A stretch of 64,000 nt of DNA, from assembly GCA_036362985.1 (NCBI GenBank), contig JAYGXS010000004.1:62929888-62993887 (forward strand), given 5' to 3'. The DNA is from Ligula intestinalis (Eukaryota > Platyhelminthes > Cestoda > Diphyllobothriidea > Diphyllobothriidae). Shown piece by piece: positions 10,766-22,770 of the stretch (its first letter is position 1; each line of letters begins with the position of its first letter). The notes under the pieces are model-generated. The model searched no databases. It saw only the letters and a list, made by a program, of their open reading frames with translations, and was not told the origin of the DNA. A program made the translations under genes and the position numbers.

Positions 10766-12365
10766 ATGGACTAAGAAGAAGATATATCGAGCACCAGATC
10801 AATTTATTTATTGTTCTGACCTTTCGATCTCTTATGGGAGTCCATTTTCAGAGATGAGAAGTAGCCACAACAAAGAGGGTAATTATAGTAGCCATAGGCC
10901 AATTAAATGTCGGAAATTGTCAGGTAGTCAAGATGTTAGAAAAACGTTCTAATAAGGATGGGGAAGAAGGGCTATTAGGTGTTGTGGGACATCTTCTAAA
11001 CGACCGCTAAAAACTCCTGAAGTCTGAGAATATGGTCGAAATTCTACGACATTGCTTTAAAACCTACTACACATTTGATGGGAAAATGTATGGGAAAATT
11101 AAAGGCACTCCGGTGAGCTCCCACCTATCAGGCCTAATTGATGAAATGGTCCTCCAACGGATAGAACACTTGGTCTTTAGCAAATATCAACCGAAGTTTT
11201 GGGCTCGTTCTGTCGATGACATTGTCAACATTGTCAAAACATCTGACATCGAGCACCTCAACGATTTACTGAACTCGGTTGATCCAAACATGCAATTTAC
11301 GATGGAAGCGGAGAGAAACAATCAACTACCCTTCCTCGATGTCCTTGTGCGCCGGCGTTCAGATGGACTTCTGCAAACCACAGTATTCAGAGAAGCCACG
11401 GACACAAACCAAGAGCTACATTTCAACAGCGATCACCCCATGTGTCACAAACGAAGCTGCGTTTGCACTGTTTTCCAAAGAGGTGAAACGTAGTGCAGCA
11501 GACCAGCCGCCAGAAGAGCTGAGCAAAAATACCTCCAGGAACTCTTCCGAGCTAATGAATACCCAAAGTCATTTATTAAACAAAACAAGCGCCGAGTTAA
11601 CAGACGATGGCCATTGCAACAGCAATCCGAAGTCTAAAGGGCTATTCCCTACATAGAAGGGGTCTCCGAAGCAGTCTCACGACTGTTACAGCCTGCTGGC
11701 GCAAGCATAGCCCATTGAGTGCAGGCAACAATATGCCGCCGGGTGATGCAACGTAAAGACAGACTGTCTCCTGCATAAACTTCTGCAGTTGTCAACAAGA
11801 TACTTTGCAACGAAGGAAACTGCAATTAAAATGGAGAAACAGGCCACAAATTGCAGACCCACCTGTGCGAGCACAAGCTAGCGGCTCGGCGACTAGACAC
11901 AAACTCACAACTCGCAGCACACGTCGCAGAGACTAGCCATGACGGCTGAGACATAGTACTTCGATACCAACTCTGTCAACAGGCATCTTGAACTGCCCAC
12001 AGCCTACAAAATCGTGCGCCGTTATGTGTAAAAAAAGACAGAACAAGGCCAAAATAAGCGAAGAAATGGCAACCGAACAGGACCCCGCAACGAACCGACC
12101 GAAATAGGAGGCAGTTTTGCCAGGACTCACTACCGGTTGAAAAGACGTCACACTAACTGCTGTTCATGACTCCCTGCTCCACTGGCAGCTAATGGGTGCA
12201 CGCCAGTATACTTGCCCCCCGAATCCACTGACAGCTAATTGCCCTTTTCCCCAATCCTTTTTGATTGTTGTTTCTAACCCCTATATGACCTGATGATTTC
12301 TGACATTTGATTGGCCTATGAATCAATGAATCAATTGATCTGGTGCTCGATACGTCTTCTTTCTT
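10766..12365 (+). pseudogene. PLE lineage A with inverted pLTRs (RT + EN remnants)
   Basis: An RT segment at 11032-11493 contains GKIKGTPVSS (motif B region), then ARSVDDIVNIV in place of the usual YxDD motif C, and NQLPFLDVLVRRRSDG (thumb). In shifted frames downstream follow QELFRANEYPKSFIKQ, IPYIEGVSEAVSRLL and EN scraps such as CEHKLAARRLDTNSQLAAHV up to about 12130. An antisense pLTR at 10766-10930 and a sense one at 12285-12355 share the TTGATCTGGTGCTCGAT end and a TGATTGGCCTATG-type word, so they are inverted. The Tyr of motif C is replaced by Ser. Several stops and frameshifts exclude function. Confidence 0.8.
10804..10862 (-). ncRNA. Hammerhead-type ribozyme, family A (diverged)
   Basis: On the minus strand the order is CUGAAAA, an extra U, GGACUC-loop-GAGAUC, GAAA, GGUC, then AGAACAAUAA. 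The box, stem II and GAAA order fit a hammerhead, but stem II has a mismatch and box 1 has two changes. It lies in the antisense pLTR of the PLE at 10766-12365. Confidence 0.5.
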
Positions 12366-12808
12366 GTCCGTACAGCCACTTAGTGATTATAAAATCATAT
12401 TATTATCAAAAATAATAATTCATAACAATGATGATATTACGCTAGAGCAAAACGCCTAGTTTATAGGATAATGTCAGGTTATCCGTAGTTGCAATTAAAC
12501 CTGTCAACTCTGTTTCGCTGAAATAACATTACATATATATGAAGGGGAAAAAATCGAAACAAACGCTGACAGTCATTGCTTTAAAGCATTGATATCTATT
12601 TAAATTTCATAACCTCATTAGTTGAAAAGCGATGGAAAGTTAAGGTAAAAGCTCACTTTATTTACCAACAGCTTATAGATTTTAGCATTTCTAAGATTCC
12701 TTAGATAGTATTTTAAGGTAAAACTCTCCTCTTCAGAAATAGTTTATTTTATTATGAATTCTGGGCATTGATACATTTTGGGGCGAATGTTTACATCCCA
12801 GAAACGTG
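12366..12808. other. No gene recognised
   Basis: AT-rich DNA between a PLE and a small inverted-repeat element, with no meaningful open frame. Confidence 0.5.
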
Positions 12809-13176
12809 AATATTTTGAGAAGAAGAGGAATTTTCGAACACTGGACCTCTCTCCCCCTTCTCTTCTATGACTTCTGATTGACCTTTTTTCCCCTATAAAA
12901 TATTACTGGTTTTCGTTGATGATTTTATTTCTGTAAATATTCCCATCCCCCACGCCGATATCGCCCATTAACACATACTGACAAAGACCACAATAGCGAG
13001 TCGACGGTGAAACCTCACAATTATTGATATTCTGCCTATTCAAATTTTGGCTGTTTTGTGCGCACGCCAGAACTAGCCACCCCATTTGATGCTGCTTTCC
13101 CCTACTCAGACGATGGGCTCAGGCTAATAAAATGATTATTCCAGTGTTCGAAAATGCCTCTTCTTCTCAAAATATT
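12809..13176. mobile_element. Small element with 36-bp terminal inverted repeats
   Basis: The left terminus at 12809-12844 begins AATATTTTGAGAAGAAGAGG. It is the complement of 13141-13176 with about one mismatch. The 368-bp unit has a 60-codon minus-strand frame (12903-13085) with no recognised motif. The structure suggests a MITE. No second copy was found in the window and no target-site duplication is evident. Confidence 0.7.
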
Positions 13177-14080
13177 GATTAATTTTGTCGTTCTCTAGGA
13201 TAAACACTCAAGAAAATCACGAAAGTACAGGCAAATTATTTATGCAAACAGTCATAAACGTACTTATAGCTTCTTTATGGGGAACGGCGAATCTGTGTCT
13301 AGATACGCATGACATGAGTGCAAACTCTTGTGTGATCACATACTGTACTTTGGATTCTAACAGCTAAATGGCCAAGTCTAGTTTCCTGTAGCAGAAAAGG
13401 TCCTTCTTATGCAGTACACTTGGTTAAAGAACAGGTATGTGCCTATGAAGGCAATATTTTCATGGATTTTCCACTCTCATTAGAAGACATCTCCTTCTAT
13501 TTCTGCACTCATCAAAAAAAGAAAGCGAAAAAAATCAGGTCGTGCTTTTCTGGCTTGTAACAAATACGATTAACAGAAAGGAAGCTTTAAAAGTTGGACT
13601 GCCGGTGATTTAGTTATTTGGCTTTTTGACCACGGCTACCTACTCCTTTTAATAAGAAGTCGCACCTTTGCTAATGTAAAAAGGTTAAGAAGCCTATATG
13701 TATAGTAGATTATTTCGGGCACATGTCTCTTATTCACATTTTTTATTAGATATACGTTCTAATTTGGTAATTTAAATGTTAAAGTATTCATTGAAGCATC
13801 CAATTTGAAAGTTGCAGTTAGAAATATACAGGCAAGTCTGGGAAATCAGCTCAGAAAGATAAGATGTGATCACCGAACCTAGAGGTCTACTGGCCTCGCG
13901 TTTCGGATTCTCGCTCGATCGCACCATCATAGGCAAGAGCAGATGATGATATGTCCGAGCGAGTAACCAAAACGTCAGGCTCATAAAAGTAATTTACGGG
14001 CGATCCCCATTTATCCTTTCAAGTATGAATATGTTTTGGCTCTTATTTCATGGGCAATACTGGTACAAAAATGCTTTACC
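13177..14080. other. No gene recognised
   Basis: Short frames only; the longest (13772-13984, minus) has no motif. Confidence 0.5.
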
Positions 14081-14149
14081 AGGGCGCGGCCGAACGAGGC
14101 CGCGAACACAAAACAAAGCGCGAAGCAGCACTTGAGATTTAGTTCCACC

Positions 14150-16080
14150 AGCTCCCTCCTCCCACGTCATGCAGCAGCGATAAACTGATGTACAACCTGT
14201 CGTCCAAAGAGCTGATGGAAGAACAAATGCAGGTGCTTAAACATGAGACCCTTTTTAACACAGCTGATGTCAAACCTTCAGTAGGGTCAATTCTCACACA
14301 AATGCAAGCGACGGTCGAAGCGAAGAACTATAAAAGATACTAAGTATCATCCCTCCTCATGGCTCATAGAAGGCGTGAAGTTCTCTTCAAGGTTGAACGT
14401 AATGCACTAAAGGATTTCAGGGCTGACAATGATCTCGTTATCGTGCCTGCAGACAAGGGAAGCTCCACTGTTGCATAGAACAGGACCAACCACATTGAAA
14501 AAGTCAAAACTCTGTTAGAGGATCGTCAGTTCTACGCTCCATCCGGAACAAACTCCATAATACCGCTGACACACATGATAAAAACAACCCTGTTGGCGCA
14601 ATATCGCCAGTTAGATGAGACGAGAAACGACCCTGACCCGCTTCTATGTTCTCCCGAAAGTGTGCACAGAGGGCGCCCCTCTCTTAAAGAGACTCCGACC
14701 TACGGACCGCCAAAGTGGCTACTTCTACGGGTCACACTTTTTACCACTGATTTGTATTTAATATTAAGGCCGTCAATAAAATGCTTCGAGAAAAGTAAAG
14801 GGGTAAGCCTCCTGCCAAACGACGTCATGGTATCTTCTGATGTCACTTCAATTCGTACTTCTTTTCTACAAGACCTGACAGTCGAAACCATCCAATTAAT
14901 ACTACGAGAGAAATACGATGAAATGGAGAATGGCATTGGATGCATCCAAATCCATCAACCCCTGAAGTTTTGTCCCAATACGTGGCTTGACTTCTGCAGA
15001 ATAATCTGCGAGCAGGTGAAAGGCACGCCCATGGGTTCGCCGGGCTCAAAGCCGATGCGGTCTTACTACGATTGGAGTCGCTGGTTTTCTGACACACGCA
15101 AGCATATTTTAAAGGCTCGGTATTAGGACGACACTTTCGTCGTAATCGAGCATGATAATTTGCTGACATTCAAGGAATGTCTAAACGCTGTCCTCCTGGT
15201 CATTCAATTTACGGCGTCGGAAGAAGGAAACAACCAGCTATCCTTTCTGGATGTTCTCGTTTCCCGAAAATTCAATGATAGCCTTAAACTTAATGTGTTC
15301 AGAAAAGCGACCAACACTATGCCAGTCTTGAATTTTGACAGTAACCTCCCGATCAGTCACAAACGTAGCTCTGTAAGAGCGCTATACCGGCGCGTTAAGA
15401 CAAATTGCAACGAAATGCAGGAAGAAGTTGCCAAATTGCAATATCTTCGACAGGTACTGAGAGCGAATGGTTTCCCATGCAGTTTTGTCGACCGATGCAT
15501 ACGCAGACGACACAAGAAAGCTAACACCACCGGCTAAGAAGTTTGGCGAGCTCTTCCGTACGTGAAGAATACATCGCAAGCAGTCAGCCACCTTCTCATT
15601 TCACTTGGAGTTGGAGTTGCGCACAGGGCAGAAGAAACCATCAGGCTCCAGATCATGAGACCGGCAGGACCACTGCCACGGCGGGAAATAGCAGGAACCG
15701 TGTACCAGATCAGGTGCAGTTTTGGTCATAGCAACTACGTCGGAGAGGCCGGGAGATTACTCCGGACGCGAATGGTCGAGCACGCAGCGGCGGTGAGGAG
15801 AAGGAAAGAAGCTAATTCCCAGGTTGCAGCTTATTGTAGGGAACCTGGCCATATTTTCAGGTTTAACAAGGCCAAAATCTTCGCAAGAGGTGAGAGCCGC
15901 GGGATCTACGAGCTGCTCGAGTCATGCTTCTCAGACCGACAATCAATTAGTAAGCGCAATGATTCGCCGTGCCCATATTCCGTACTAAGACTTTGTGAGA
16001 GCAGGAGAACAGTCAAGTGGGAAGGGCCGGGCCCAGAGAAAACTCTGACGGGAGTGAACATAGTCTTCGCGTAATTATCA
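14150..16080 (+). pseudogene. PLE lineage A, RT and GIY-YIG endonuclease
   Basis: A nearly complete but broken element. From the left: fingers with the VPADKGSSTV lysine motif near 14448; motif A VSSDVTSI near 14830; motif B VKGTPMGSPGS near 15018; motif C as RY-stop-DDTFVVI at 15119; and thumb NNQLSFLDVLVSRK near 15232. The linker NTSQAVSHLLISLGVGVAHR near 15570 precedes an endonuclease with TVYQIRC, SNYVGEAGRLLRTRMVEH and a C-terminal ELLESCFSDRQSISK. The EN frame (15562-16074) is open for 170 residues. At least three stops or frameshifts precede it. The 3' end abuts a second PLE-A running the other way, whose ribozyme is at 16185. Confidence 0.88.
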
Positions 16081-16147
16081 AGCCCGCATCTGACGCGGGC
16101 AATGGAATCGGGGCAATACAACCGAACATGCATGTCCCAGGAAGCAA

Positions 16148-16925
16148 TTAAGAAGGAAAAGACTCGATCGCTGGGACAATATGTTTATTCACCTGACGTT
16201 TCGACATCCCTCGCGGATTCATCATCAGAGAAATAAGTAGCAGAAACGGGCAAAGCATGCACAGAAGTTTGCAGTATTTGTAGGATACAGTGATTCCTGC
16301 AAACATACAAAGACAAGTAACGTTAATTGCCTTCTTGCGCGTGAATTGCTTGTTGGACGGCACGCCGCCTCTGACCTGTTGAACTTTCATCACGGGCGGC
16401 GGGCTCGAGCGTGATGATTGTTCGGCCGTCTGGCTCTCCGGTGTTGGCTTAAGATGAGGCAGTGCCCTGCCCGTTCCTCAAGTGACAACTTGCTTTGGCC
16501 AAATTGAATCTCAGCATTGAATATGGATTAGGCAAATCTTTGCACTTGTTTATAGATTGGGGGCCCGTGAACCAGACTCAAGTAGTTCTCGGCTCACCCA
16601 ATTGTCACCTCTTGCGAGAATTTCTGTCTCATCAAATTTGAACGTGTGGCCGGGTCTCGTCGAGTGAGCCGCAACTTGAGAATTGGCATCATTTCACAGC
16701 ACTGCTGCCGCGTGTTCGCCAATTCGCGTCTTGAGAAGTCTGCCAGTTTCTCCGACATAGTTGCTTTTACCGCAACTGTACCAGATCCTGTAGACGACCC
16801 CAGATGTTTCGTGCCGTGGCAGTGGATCTTTTGGCTTTATTATCTGACGCCTTATGGTTGCCTCCAGTCTGTGTGCGACTTAAACATTAAGTGGTGCGAG
16901 AAGGCGGTCGACGGCATCTGATACG
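16148..16925 (-). pseudogene. PLE lineage A endonuclease and 3' tail
   Basis: The minus strand encodes GVVYRIW, then GKSNYVGETGRLLKTRIGEH near 16750, NSQVAAHSTRPGHTFKF and RELLESG, with two or three stops. A C-terminal extension and tail end in the pLTR with a hammerhead at 16185-16236. The RT half is missing. It lies tail to tail with the plus-strand PLE ending at 16080. The A-type tail words (such as GCTTTGGCCAA and GTGATGATTG) recur at 38400 and 51650. Confidence 0.85.
16185..16236 (-). ncRNA. Hammerhead-type ribozyme, family A (good copy)
   Basis: The minus strand reads CUGAUGA, one extra U, then stem II GAAUCC/GGAU-G-UC with one bulged G and a GCGAG loop. GAA follows, then self-complementary ACGU and the cleavage-site C. 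Helix I pairs UCU with AGG and, after a two-base bulge, UUAUU with AAUAA. The four-base stem III is the minimal type that needs dimerisation. It lies in the 3' pLTR of the minus-strand PLE-A. Confidence 0.8.
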
Positions 16926-16969
16926 TCTTTGACGTACGAGATCGAACGCCAAATCTTGGGGTCGGTGCG

Positions 16970-17235
16970 CTTGTGTTGGCCATCTCGTGGCAATTAATAA
17001 CTTAGCGCGGCCTGCCAAGCAATCATCGCACCAATTATGATCCACATCAGTGATTTCTGGAACTGCTTATTATAGTACGAATGCTGTAGCCTGGCCGCTA
17101 CAAACTGCATATGCTACGCACTCATGTTCATGCATCCCCCTTTCAGTGGTAATCATTGATGAAGAGTTCAAAACAGAATCTGAAACGTCACGCAATCAAT
17201 GCTCTTGTTTCTGCGATCGCATATGCTACTCCTAA
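16970..17235 (+). mobile_element. Half foldback (relative of 837-1256) with hammerhead remnant
   Basis: From TCATCGCACCAATTA through TATTATAGTACGAATG to GGCCGCTACAAACTG this matches the complement of the left inner arm of the foldback at 837-1256. Downstream, 17156-17189 has UUGAUGA, a stem AGA-G-UUC/GAAUCU, then GAAACGUC: a hammerhead core with box 1 changed at its first base and no clear helix I. One arm of the palindrome is missing. Confidence 0.6.
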
Positions 17236-17635
17236 CACTCTTATCTTACATGCAACATAGATGTGCCTTTGGCTTTTTCTTCAAATTTTAATGCTCTGTT
17301 GGCGTCCTGCGATGTACAACCGTTTCGGAAAAATCGACGGATGTATGCAGATTTACTGCAGCGGCGAATGGGCATCTTGCATAGCTGTGTCGGCAGCGAA
17401 CTCATTAGAATTAATTTTTTGATGCAAACAAAAATGCATGCATTAGCAAACTGTTAAGAAGTAAACGGATTCTTGAAAAAAATACATTGATTTACTTGGC
17501 GTCTTGGATTCCCTCTGGAACTCACAATCGGTTATTGTATTAAATAAAGGCTATACCTGCGTAAATGCTTCAAATCATATATTTGTGCAGTCGTTATGGT
17601 AACCCTTAGCGGAGAAAGTTGCGTCGTATTTGACG
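17236..17635. other. No gene recognised
   Basis: A 64-codon frame (17263-17457) has no motif. No shared repeat was noticed. Confidence 0.45.
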
Positions 17636-17639
17636 CTTA

Positions 17640-18640
17640 TCTCAACATTTGGTTTTTGTTCACCAGAACCTTGGTGGCAGACGAGCAAATCGCCAACCGA
17701 CCGCCGGTAGTTTTCTTCATTCCTGACGGTGTGAAGCCCTGATATCTCGCTATTTTATACCAAAATTGCGTGCGCGGCATGTTTTTTGATGATATTTGTA
17801 GTCTTTGATCGGTATCAGACCCAAATACCATGTCTATGGACATAAAACTGACTATAGAGGAAGACGGAATCCCACAGCTAGACTTTCTTGATGGTTTTGC
17901 CTTTATACAGATTTGTCTGGCGTAATCTCAAAGTATCGAGAAGATAGACAAATATGACGCAAGTATATGGCTTTAAAAGTAACTAACCGAGCATTCAAAC
18001 CAAAATCTAGCTAAAGACGCTGCATCCACGCGTAGAGGATCCCACCGTAGTGGATTGGAAGACAAGGTTACTGAATTAAACTTCCGTCGAAAGGTCTATA
18101 GAGCAAATAACTACCTGCACAACTCCTTCAATCGTTGCCTACGTAAAGAGGATAAGAGAGGTTTTCGCACTTTGGCCAAGGAGTCTCAGCGTCGCAAAAC
18201 CTATCAATATCGGTCGCCACCTTGCACCAAATGCAACTGGAAAAGCACACAGTCCGGATGTAATCAGCAGCCAACAGGTATTGCGAACGGCTTCGATAAT
18301 GTTTTTTTAGAATCTGTCATCCACCCTGGCGGACTTGTGGGCAGAACGTTTATGCTGGGGAATTCAGAAGACTGCTCTTTATGCGAAGGACCAAATGCGT
18401 AGCAGTAGTTTAGATGAATGACGTCAGCTTCACATTAATTGCTGCGTTGACTGGACCTGACCACACATTCAAACTGGACAAAACAGATAGTCACGCGAGG
18501 GGTGAATGTCGATTGAGTTGCGAGTTGCTCGTCGCCTAGTTGAATAGCTCCCCAGTTTATTAACAAGTGCTATGGTCCGGCTTCCTGCGTATTCAGTACT
18601 TAAAATGACGCTGGGCAGACTGGCTAGCCACGTACAGTAT
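17640..18640 (+). pseudogene. PLE lineage A, RT C-terminus to endonuclease, heavily decayed
   Basis: In shifting frames the plus strand gives RGMFFDDICSL (motif C region, ~17775), DIKLTIEEDGIPQLDFLD (thumb, ~17840), YRANNYLHNSFNRCLRK (linker, ~18100) and TGPDHTFKLDKT (EN interior, ~18450). Near 18580 comes LPAYSVLKMTLGRLASHV, matching the PYSVLR region at the end of other A copies. Order and spacing match the 14150-16080 copy. The GIY-YIG catalytic start is not legible. Stops interrupt every segment. Confidence 0.75.
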
Positions 18641-19132
18641 GTTTAGGCAAACGATGTTTTCAGAGCCGACTGACTGAGGAATTATCCAACCAACGTCCAA
18701 CACAGATGAATAAACCGTGACGACTTAAACGTCGGCCATCAAACCAATATCACGCTTAGGGGATCACTCAGCAATGAAGAGGTAAGCTTTTAATGTTGGT
18801 ATTGCCGGCAAAGACAAGGAAGACTGAAAGAGCCACTTCTGGTTTATTAACCGTCGTCAGACAGTCATAGCCAGCCCCAAGTGGTTACTATTGACAGGCA
18901 TGCGGAACCGTAGTGAATATATCCTAATCCACTGTGCATGGGTAATTCGTGGTTGCTGCTGATTCTGCGGGGTGTTCAAGAATGAATGCAAAAAGACGAT
19001 CTCATCTGTCTACGTCCTCTCACCTGTCTTGAGGTAAATTCACAAAGATTCTGCTCACTACGTCAGGAAATGCTACTGTACAAGCAAGGTTCACTAACAT
19101 TTGAATAGAATGGCTTTATAAGATTATCTGTA
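18641..19132. other. No gene recognised
   Basis: Probably decayed PLE tail leading into repeat R2. No frame or motif is supported. Confidence 0.4.
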
Positions 19133-19440
19133 GTACCGGCTCAACGCAAAGTGCACTTGTGAACGCCTGTCATGACTAGCTGAAGTCGATGTGCATTTTC
19201 GAACTTGCTCCCTGTTTTCGGTATCTGTAACAGCCAATCGCAGACCAGCTGACACAGGCTCTCATGTGACGACTGCCGAAAAGACCTCACTTCAGACGCC
19301 GTCTGCTGGCTTTTGGTTGTGCGGTCATCTGGTAGTTAATTTTCCTACTGCCTCTTCTCCAATTCATTCCGCAAATAATATCTTCTCCCTACTACTCTGG
19401 CCTTCCCAAGACTTCTCTATCACTGAGAAGAAGACGACTC
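19133..19440 (+). repeat. R2 repeat, copy 2
   Basis: Matches R2 copy 1 (3779-4075) from AAGTGCACTTGTGAAC through CAGCCAATCGCAGACC and TCACTTCAGACGCCGTC to CTCTGGCCTTCC. It runs directly into an antisense PLE-A pLTR with a GAGAAGAAGACGACTCGATC end. Confidence 0.65.
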
Positions 19441-19462
19441 GATCGCTAGGGCAATAATTTTA

Positions 19463-19510
19463 TTTGCCTGACGTTTCGACATCCGTCGCGGCTTCATCAT
19501 CAGAGACATT
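19463..19510 (-). ncRNA. Hammerhead-type ribozyme, family A
   Basis: The minus strand reads CUGAUGA, extra U, stem GAAGCC/GGAU-G-UC with a GCGAC loop (one pair disrupted), GAA, ACGU, C. Helix I pairs UGUCU with AGGCA, one pair being G-U. It sits in an antisense pLTR immediately after R2, with no PLE coding region attached. Confidence 0.75.
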
Positions 19511-19519
19511 AGCAGAAAA

Positions 19520-20875
19520 ACGGAAGCAGAAACGGGTTTCTACATTTCTGTCATCTCCTAAGCCGGGAAGATTGGAAAGGTTAAACCGTCTTAGCCTAAA
19601 CGCACCCTTCGATAAGTACTGCTTAGTGACTTAACGTAGGACGGGATAAAAAATGAGGTCATTTTCGAATTATGACGGATTTTGGGGAAGGAGGAATAGC
19701 CACAGCGTAAAGTGTGTACCGCATAGCAGAATTGACCCGCCGAGCTCTTTTTTGCTGTTTAAGGCTAAATGTAAGAAAAAAAATTGCAGCCAGGTGAATC
19801 AAATATGCAAATTACATAGACTATATTTTGGTAGAAGAAATTTCTTGGGAAACGTAAGTAATTTATTTTGTGAATTTTTGACTCTGGCACATCAGGTCAT
19901 CGTCGGACGTGTGGTAAACGTGTAAAGAACGATGCGCATTTTAAACAGACCTAAAAATTGATAATGAGGTAGGTGTACATATAATAAAATTCAACGTGCC
20001 TATTGATGCATGTAGTAAGAGTTAATGGCCTCAAAAATTCGCGGCCTTTCCTATATGAACAGTAGCCTACAATGCGAGTTTGATCCCATTCAAACTTGTG
20101 CTCAGTTTCAAGCAAACGTATGGCGACATAGGACAAGTGGTCTCATCTATTTACGGCTAATTGATTTTCATGTGTAATGAGCCGGTCTTTTCTGTTTTTC
20201 CATGATCAATTGCATAGCAGTCACTGCAAGAAATTTCGTAAACGACCCATTTTCTGCCTAAATAGCCAACCCTATCCTTAGGGTGTGCAAGCTGATTTCG
20301 TAGTGAGGTCGTTGGCTTGTGAACCGCTTGGATCTGGCACTAGCTCATGTGTCTTTCAACGAGTTTTAACACATTTTTAACACATGGAAATGTTAACCAG
20401 CTTTTTGGTATGGGCACTTGGTCGGAAAAGTCTAGTTCCTCTTATTTTTGTTGTAACTCTTGTCGTCTCATGCATCGATGTAAAAACTCCCTTGGGATAC
20501 CGATTTTCAAATCCATAGACTATATTATAGTATATTGGCTAACTGCCCTCTCTAGCTTTCTCATTACCGACTACATGAGGCAAACATGAGACCTAACGTG
20601 CGCCTCATAATAACCTTACCTTAAAAGTCTAGAATAAAGATCTGTCAGTTTTTTTCGCACCTCTTAGTAGTGTAGCTGCAACCGTTCAGTAGGCAAAACC
20701 CCTTCTGGTTACCTCGTAAACCCTGGTTTTCCAACTGGTCTTATGGCGTAAGATTTTGGAATTTTCGAAAGGTCTGTTACGGTCATTCCTCATGGTCAAG
20801 ATAGTTAAATAAAATAAAAGGCAGCTGCTTTTAATAGAATGAAAATAGGCGAACGACCGAACAGTGCACTCTCCT
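19520..20875. other. No gene recognised
   Basis: Frames up to 90 codons (19653-19925 plus) have no motif. No repeat shared with the rest of the window was noticed. Confidence 0.45.
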
Positions 20876-20879
20876 ACTC

Positions 20880-21000
20880 ATGCGCATGACTATATTATCA
20901 TCAGATATGATTTAGGATTCCCGACAGAATCCGAAACGTCAGGAAAATAAAGCTCTTGTTCCATTGATTGCTTCCTTTTCTTCTGAGTTGACTCTCTCTC
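20880..21000 (+). ncRNA. PLE-A-type pLTR fragment with hammerhead remnant
   Basis: Stem II is a perfect six-base pair GGAUUC/GAAUCC with a CCGACA loop. GAAACGUC and AGG-AAAAUAA follow, then CTCTTGTTCC and TTTTCTTCTGAG. The upstream CUGAUGA box has decayed to AGAUAUGAUUUA. It belongs to the sub-group seen at 837-1256 and 16970-17235. Confidence 0.6.
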
Positions 21001-22140
21001 CTTTCACAAACTCAAGACGAATAAGCCAATTTGTTCATTTTTGTTTAGCACACAAAGAACGGGTTTAATTTAATTGAATGGCAATTGAAGGGGACAAACC
21101 AAATAATACCATGGAATTAATCAAGCATTTTCTGTCAGGGAACCTTTTTTTAATGATACGGTTTTTCCCTTCATTAACGGCTACTTCAAATCAGGTTGCA
21201 GGTCAGTTTGCATGCCATCAGAATTTATTTTGGATCAGATAACGTTGACCCGACGTCCCACTTTCTTCGCAAAATAAGTACAGACCTCTATCTGCTTCGT
21301 TCGAGAAGAGGCGAAGCTAACAGTTACTTCATAATGATCTTGTAAAATCTGACTGACGGACTGACGTGACTGGCAGAAAAAATTATAATTGAAATCCGCC
21401 ACCTGTAAAACCACAGATCTCCACGATAACAACGTCATTTTTCGGTTTTCAGGCCTTACGCAGTCCAAAATCTGTACTGCAAGGGGTGCTCGCTGTCCCC
21501 TATAGTCCTACATATTGTCTTTCCGATACATGCGCCTAAAGCAATAAGTTTTAGAATCCTTATTAATATGCGCAACTATTCGGGGTCCATATATCATATC
21601 GTGTTCATCATCCCCGGAAGAGGAAGAATAAAACGTGGAAAATGTTGATCCTAGCACCTACCCCCTCTTTTTCTTCCTTTTCCGGGACTGATGAATACGA
21701 TAGATTCCTTATTCAATCTCGAGGAAATTTTACGGCATATTTCTCTGCTCCGAATATTTATTGATTGTTGAAAAAAACGATATATTCCAGAAGTCCTTGT
21801 TTGAATTAATCAGATTTCTTCATTGAGCTCATTTTCCTAATTGATAGAAATTAGGAAACAAATAAAACTAGCAGTCTTACGATTGCCTCCGTTATAATCA
21901 TTTCAACATTAAATTGTTTTCTTCAGGCAGAAAAATGTAAAATGTGTTATAAACATTTGAAATTAGTCAATGAAATTCCCAGTAATTTACATTTTTGTAG
22001 ATGTCCCTCCAGAAAGCCAAGAGGTAGAATTAAGGGGTTTATTTTCGAACCAAGCGCACTCGAAAAACTTGAAGATTCCACTTGTTTCAGAGGCTTCTTG
22101 AGAATGATTAATGCGAGTACTCTGTTGATGCAACATGCTT
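21001..22140. other. No gene recognised
   Basis: AT-rich with short frames. Nothing assignable. Confidence 0.45.
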
Positions 22141-22770
22141 GAATTCGTGTGCAGTCTTTCCAGTCAGGGGAAAACCCTGATCACCCTAGTAGCCAAAGTT
22201 TCAACGTCCTGCTGTCCCCTCAACAAGAACCAACCACTACGAACATAAATCTCCCCACACCGGGGAATGCGAGCAAGGTGTTATTCATTCCTGCCCACCC
22301 CCGGTCGTTTTCGTGCGGTTTGGTGTGGAGCGGTGGTTTAAGAGTCGACAGCATGCCCCTACTTCCACACAAACTCGCCCCCCCCACCTCCCTTAAGTCC
22401 TAGTTCGACGCCAGTGACTGGGCTCATGCATATAGCGAGAGCGGAGGCCGAGACGAATCGTGTAATGCTGCCGACCCGAAGTGCTACATATCAGGGCGCA
22501 TTTGGAGGCGAGGATTATGTGGTGGGGGCAAGGGAAGTGGAGAGGGGGAAGAAGGCGTGAATGCCTCAAACCGCAGGTGCAGCAACGTAGACCCCGTCAA
22601 AACCCTTCACACATAGGCACTGTCTTGCAAACGGGCCGATAAGCCACCCGCCAACGTCATGCTGCTGCTGGTCGTCTACCTGGCATGACTCATTGTCTCT
22701 AACTGTGTAGTAGTGCGGTGTTAGGGCGTCTCACCTCTGTTTGGGCATTTCTCTGGCCCGATAGGAAGTA
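22141..22770. other. GC-richer island, unassigned
   Basis: Base composition shifts to C- and G-rich over about 600 bp. An 84-codon plus frame (22149-22403) is Pro- and Ser-rich without recognisable motifs. A PLE tail of the type found at 29110-29760 is possible because that tail is also GC-rich, but I found no shared words. A host exon cannot be excluded. Confidence 0.3.

Noticed and set aside
12285..12310. CTGATGATTTCTGAC word in the 3' pLTR of the 10.8-kb PLE
   Set aside because: The GAAA box is missing. Alignment to the other pLTR shows this word lies upstream of the true ribozyme, which is deleted here.
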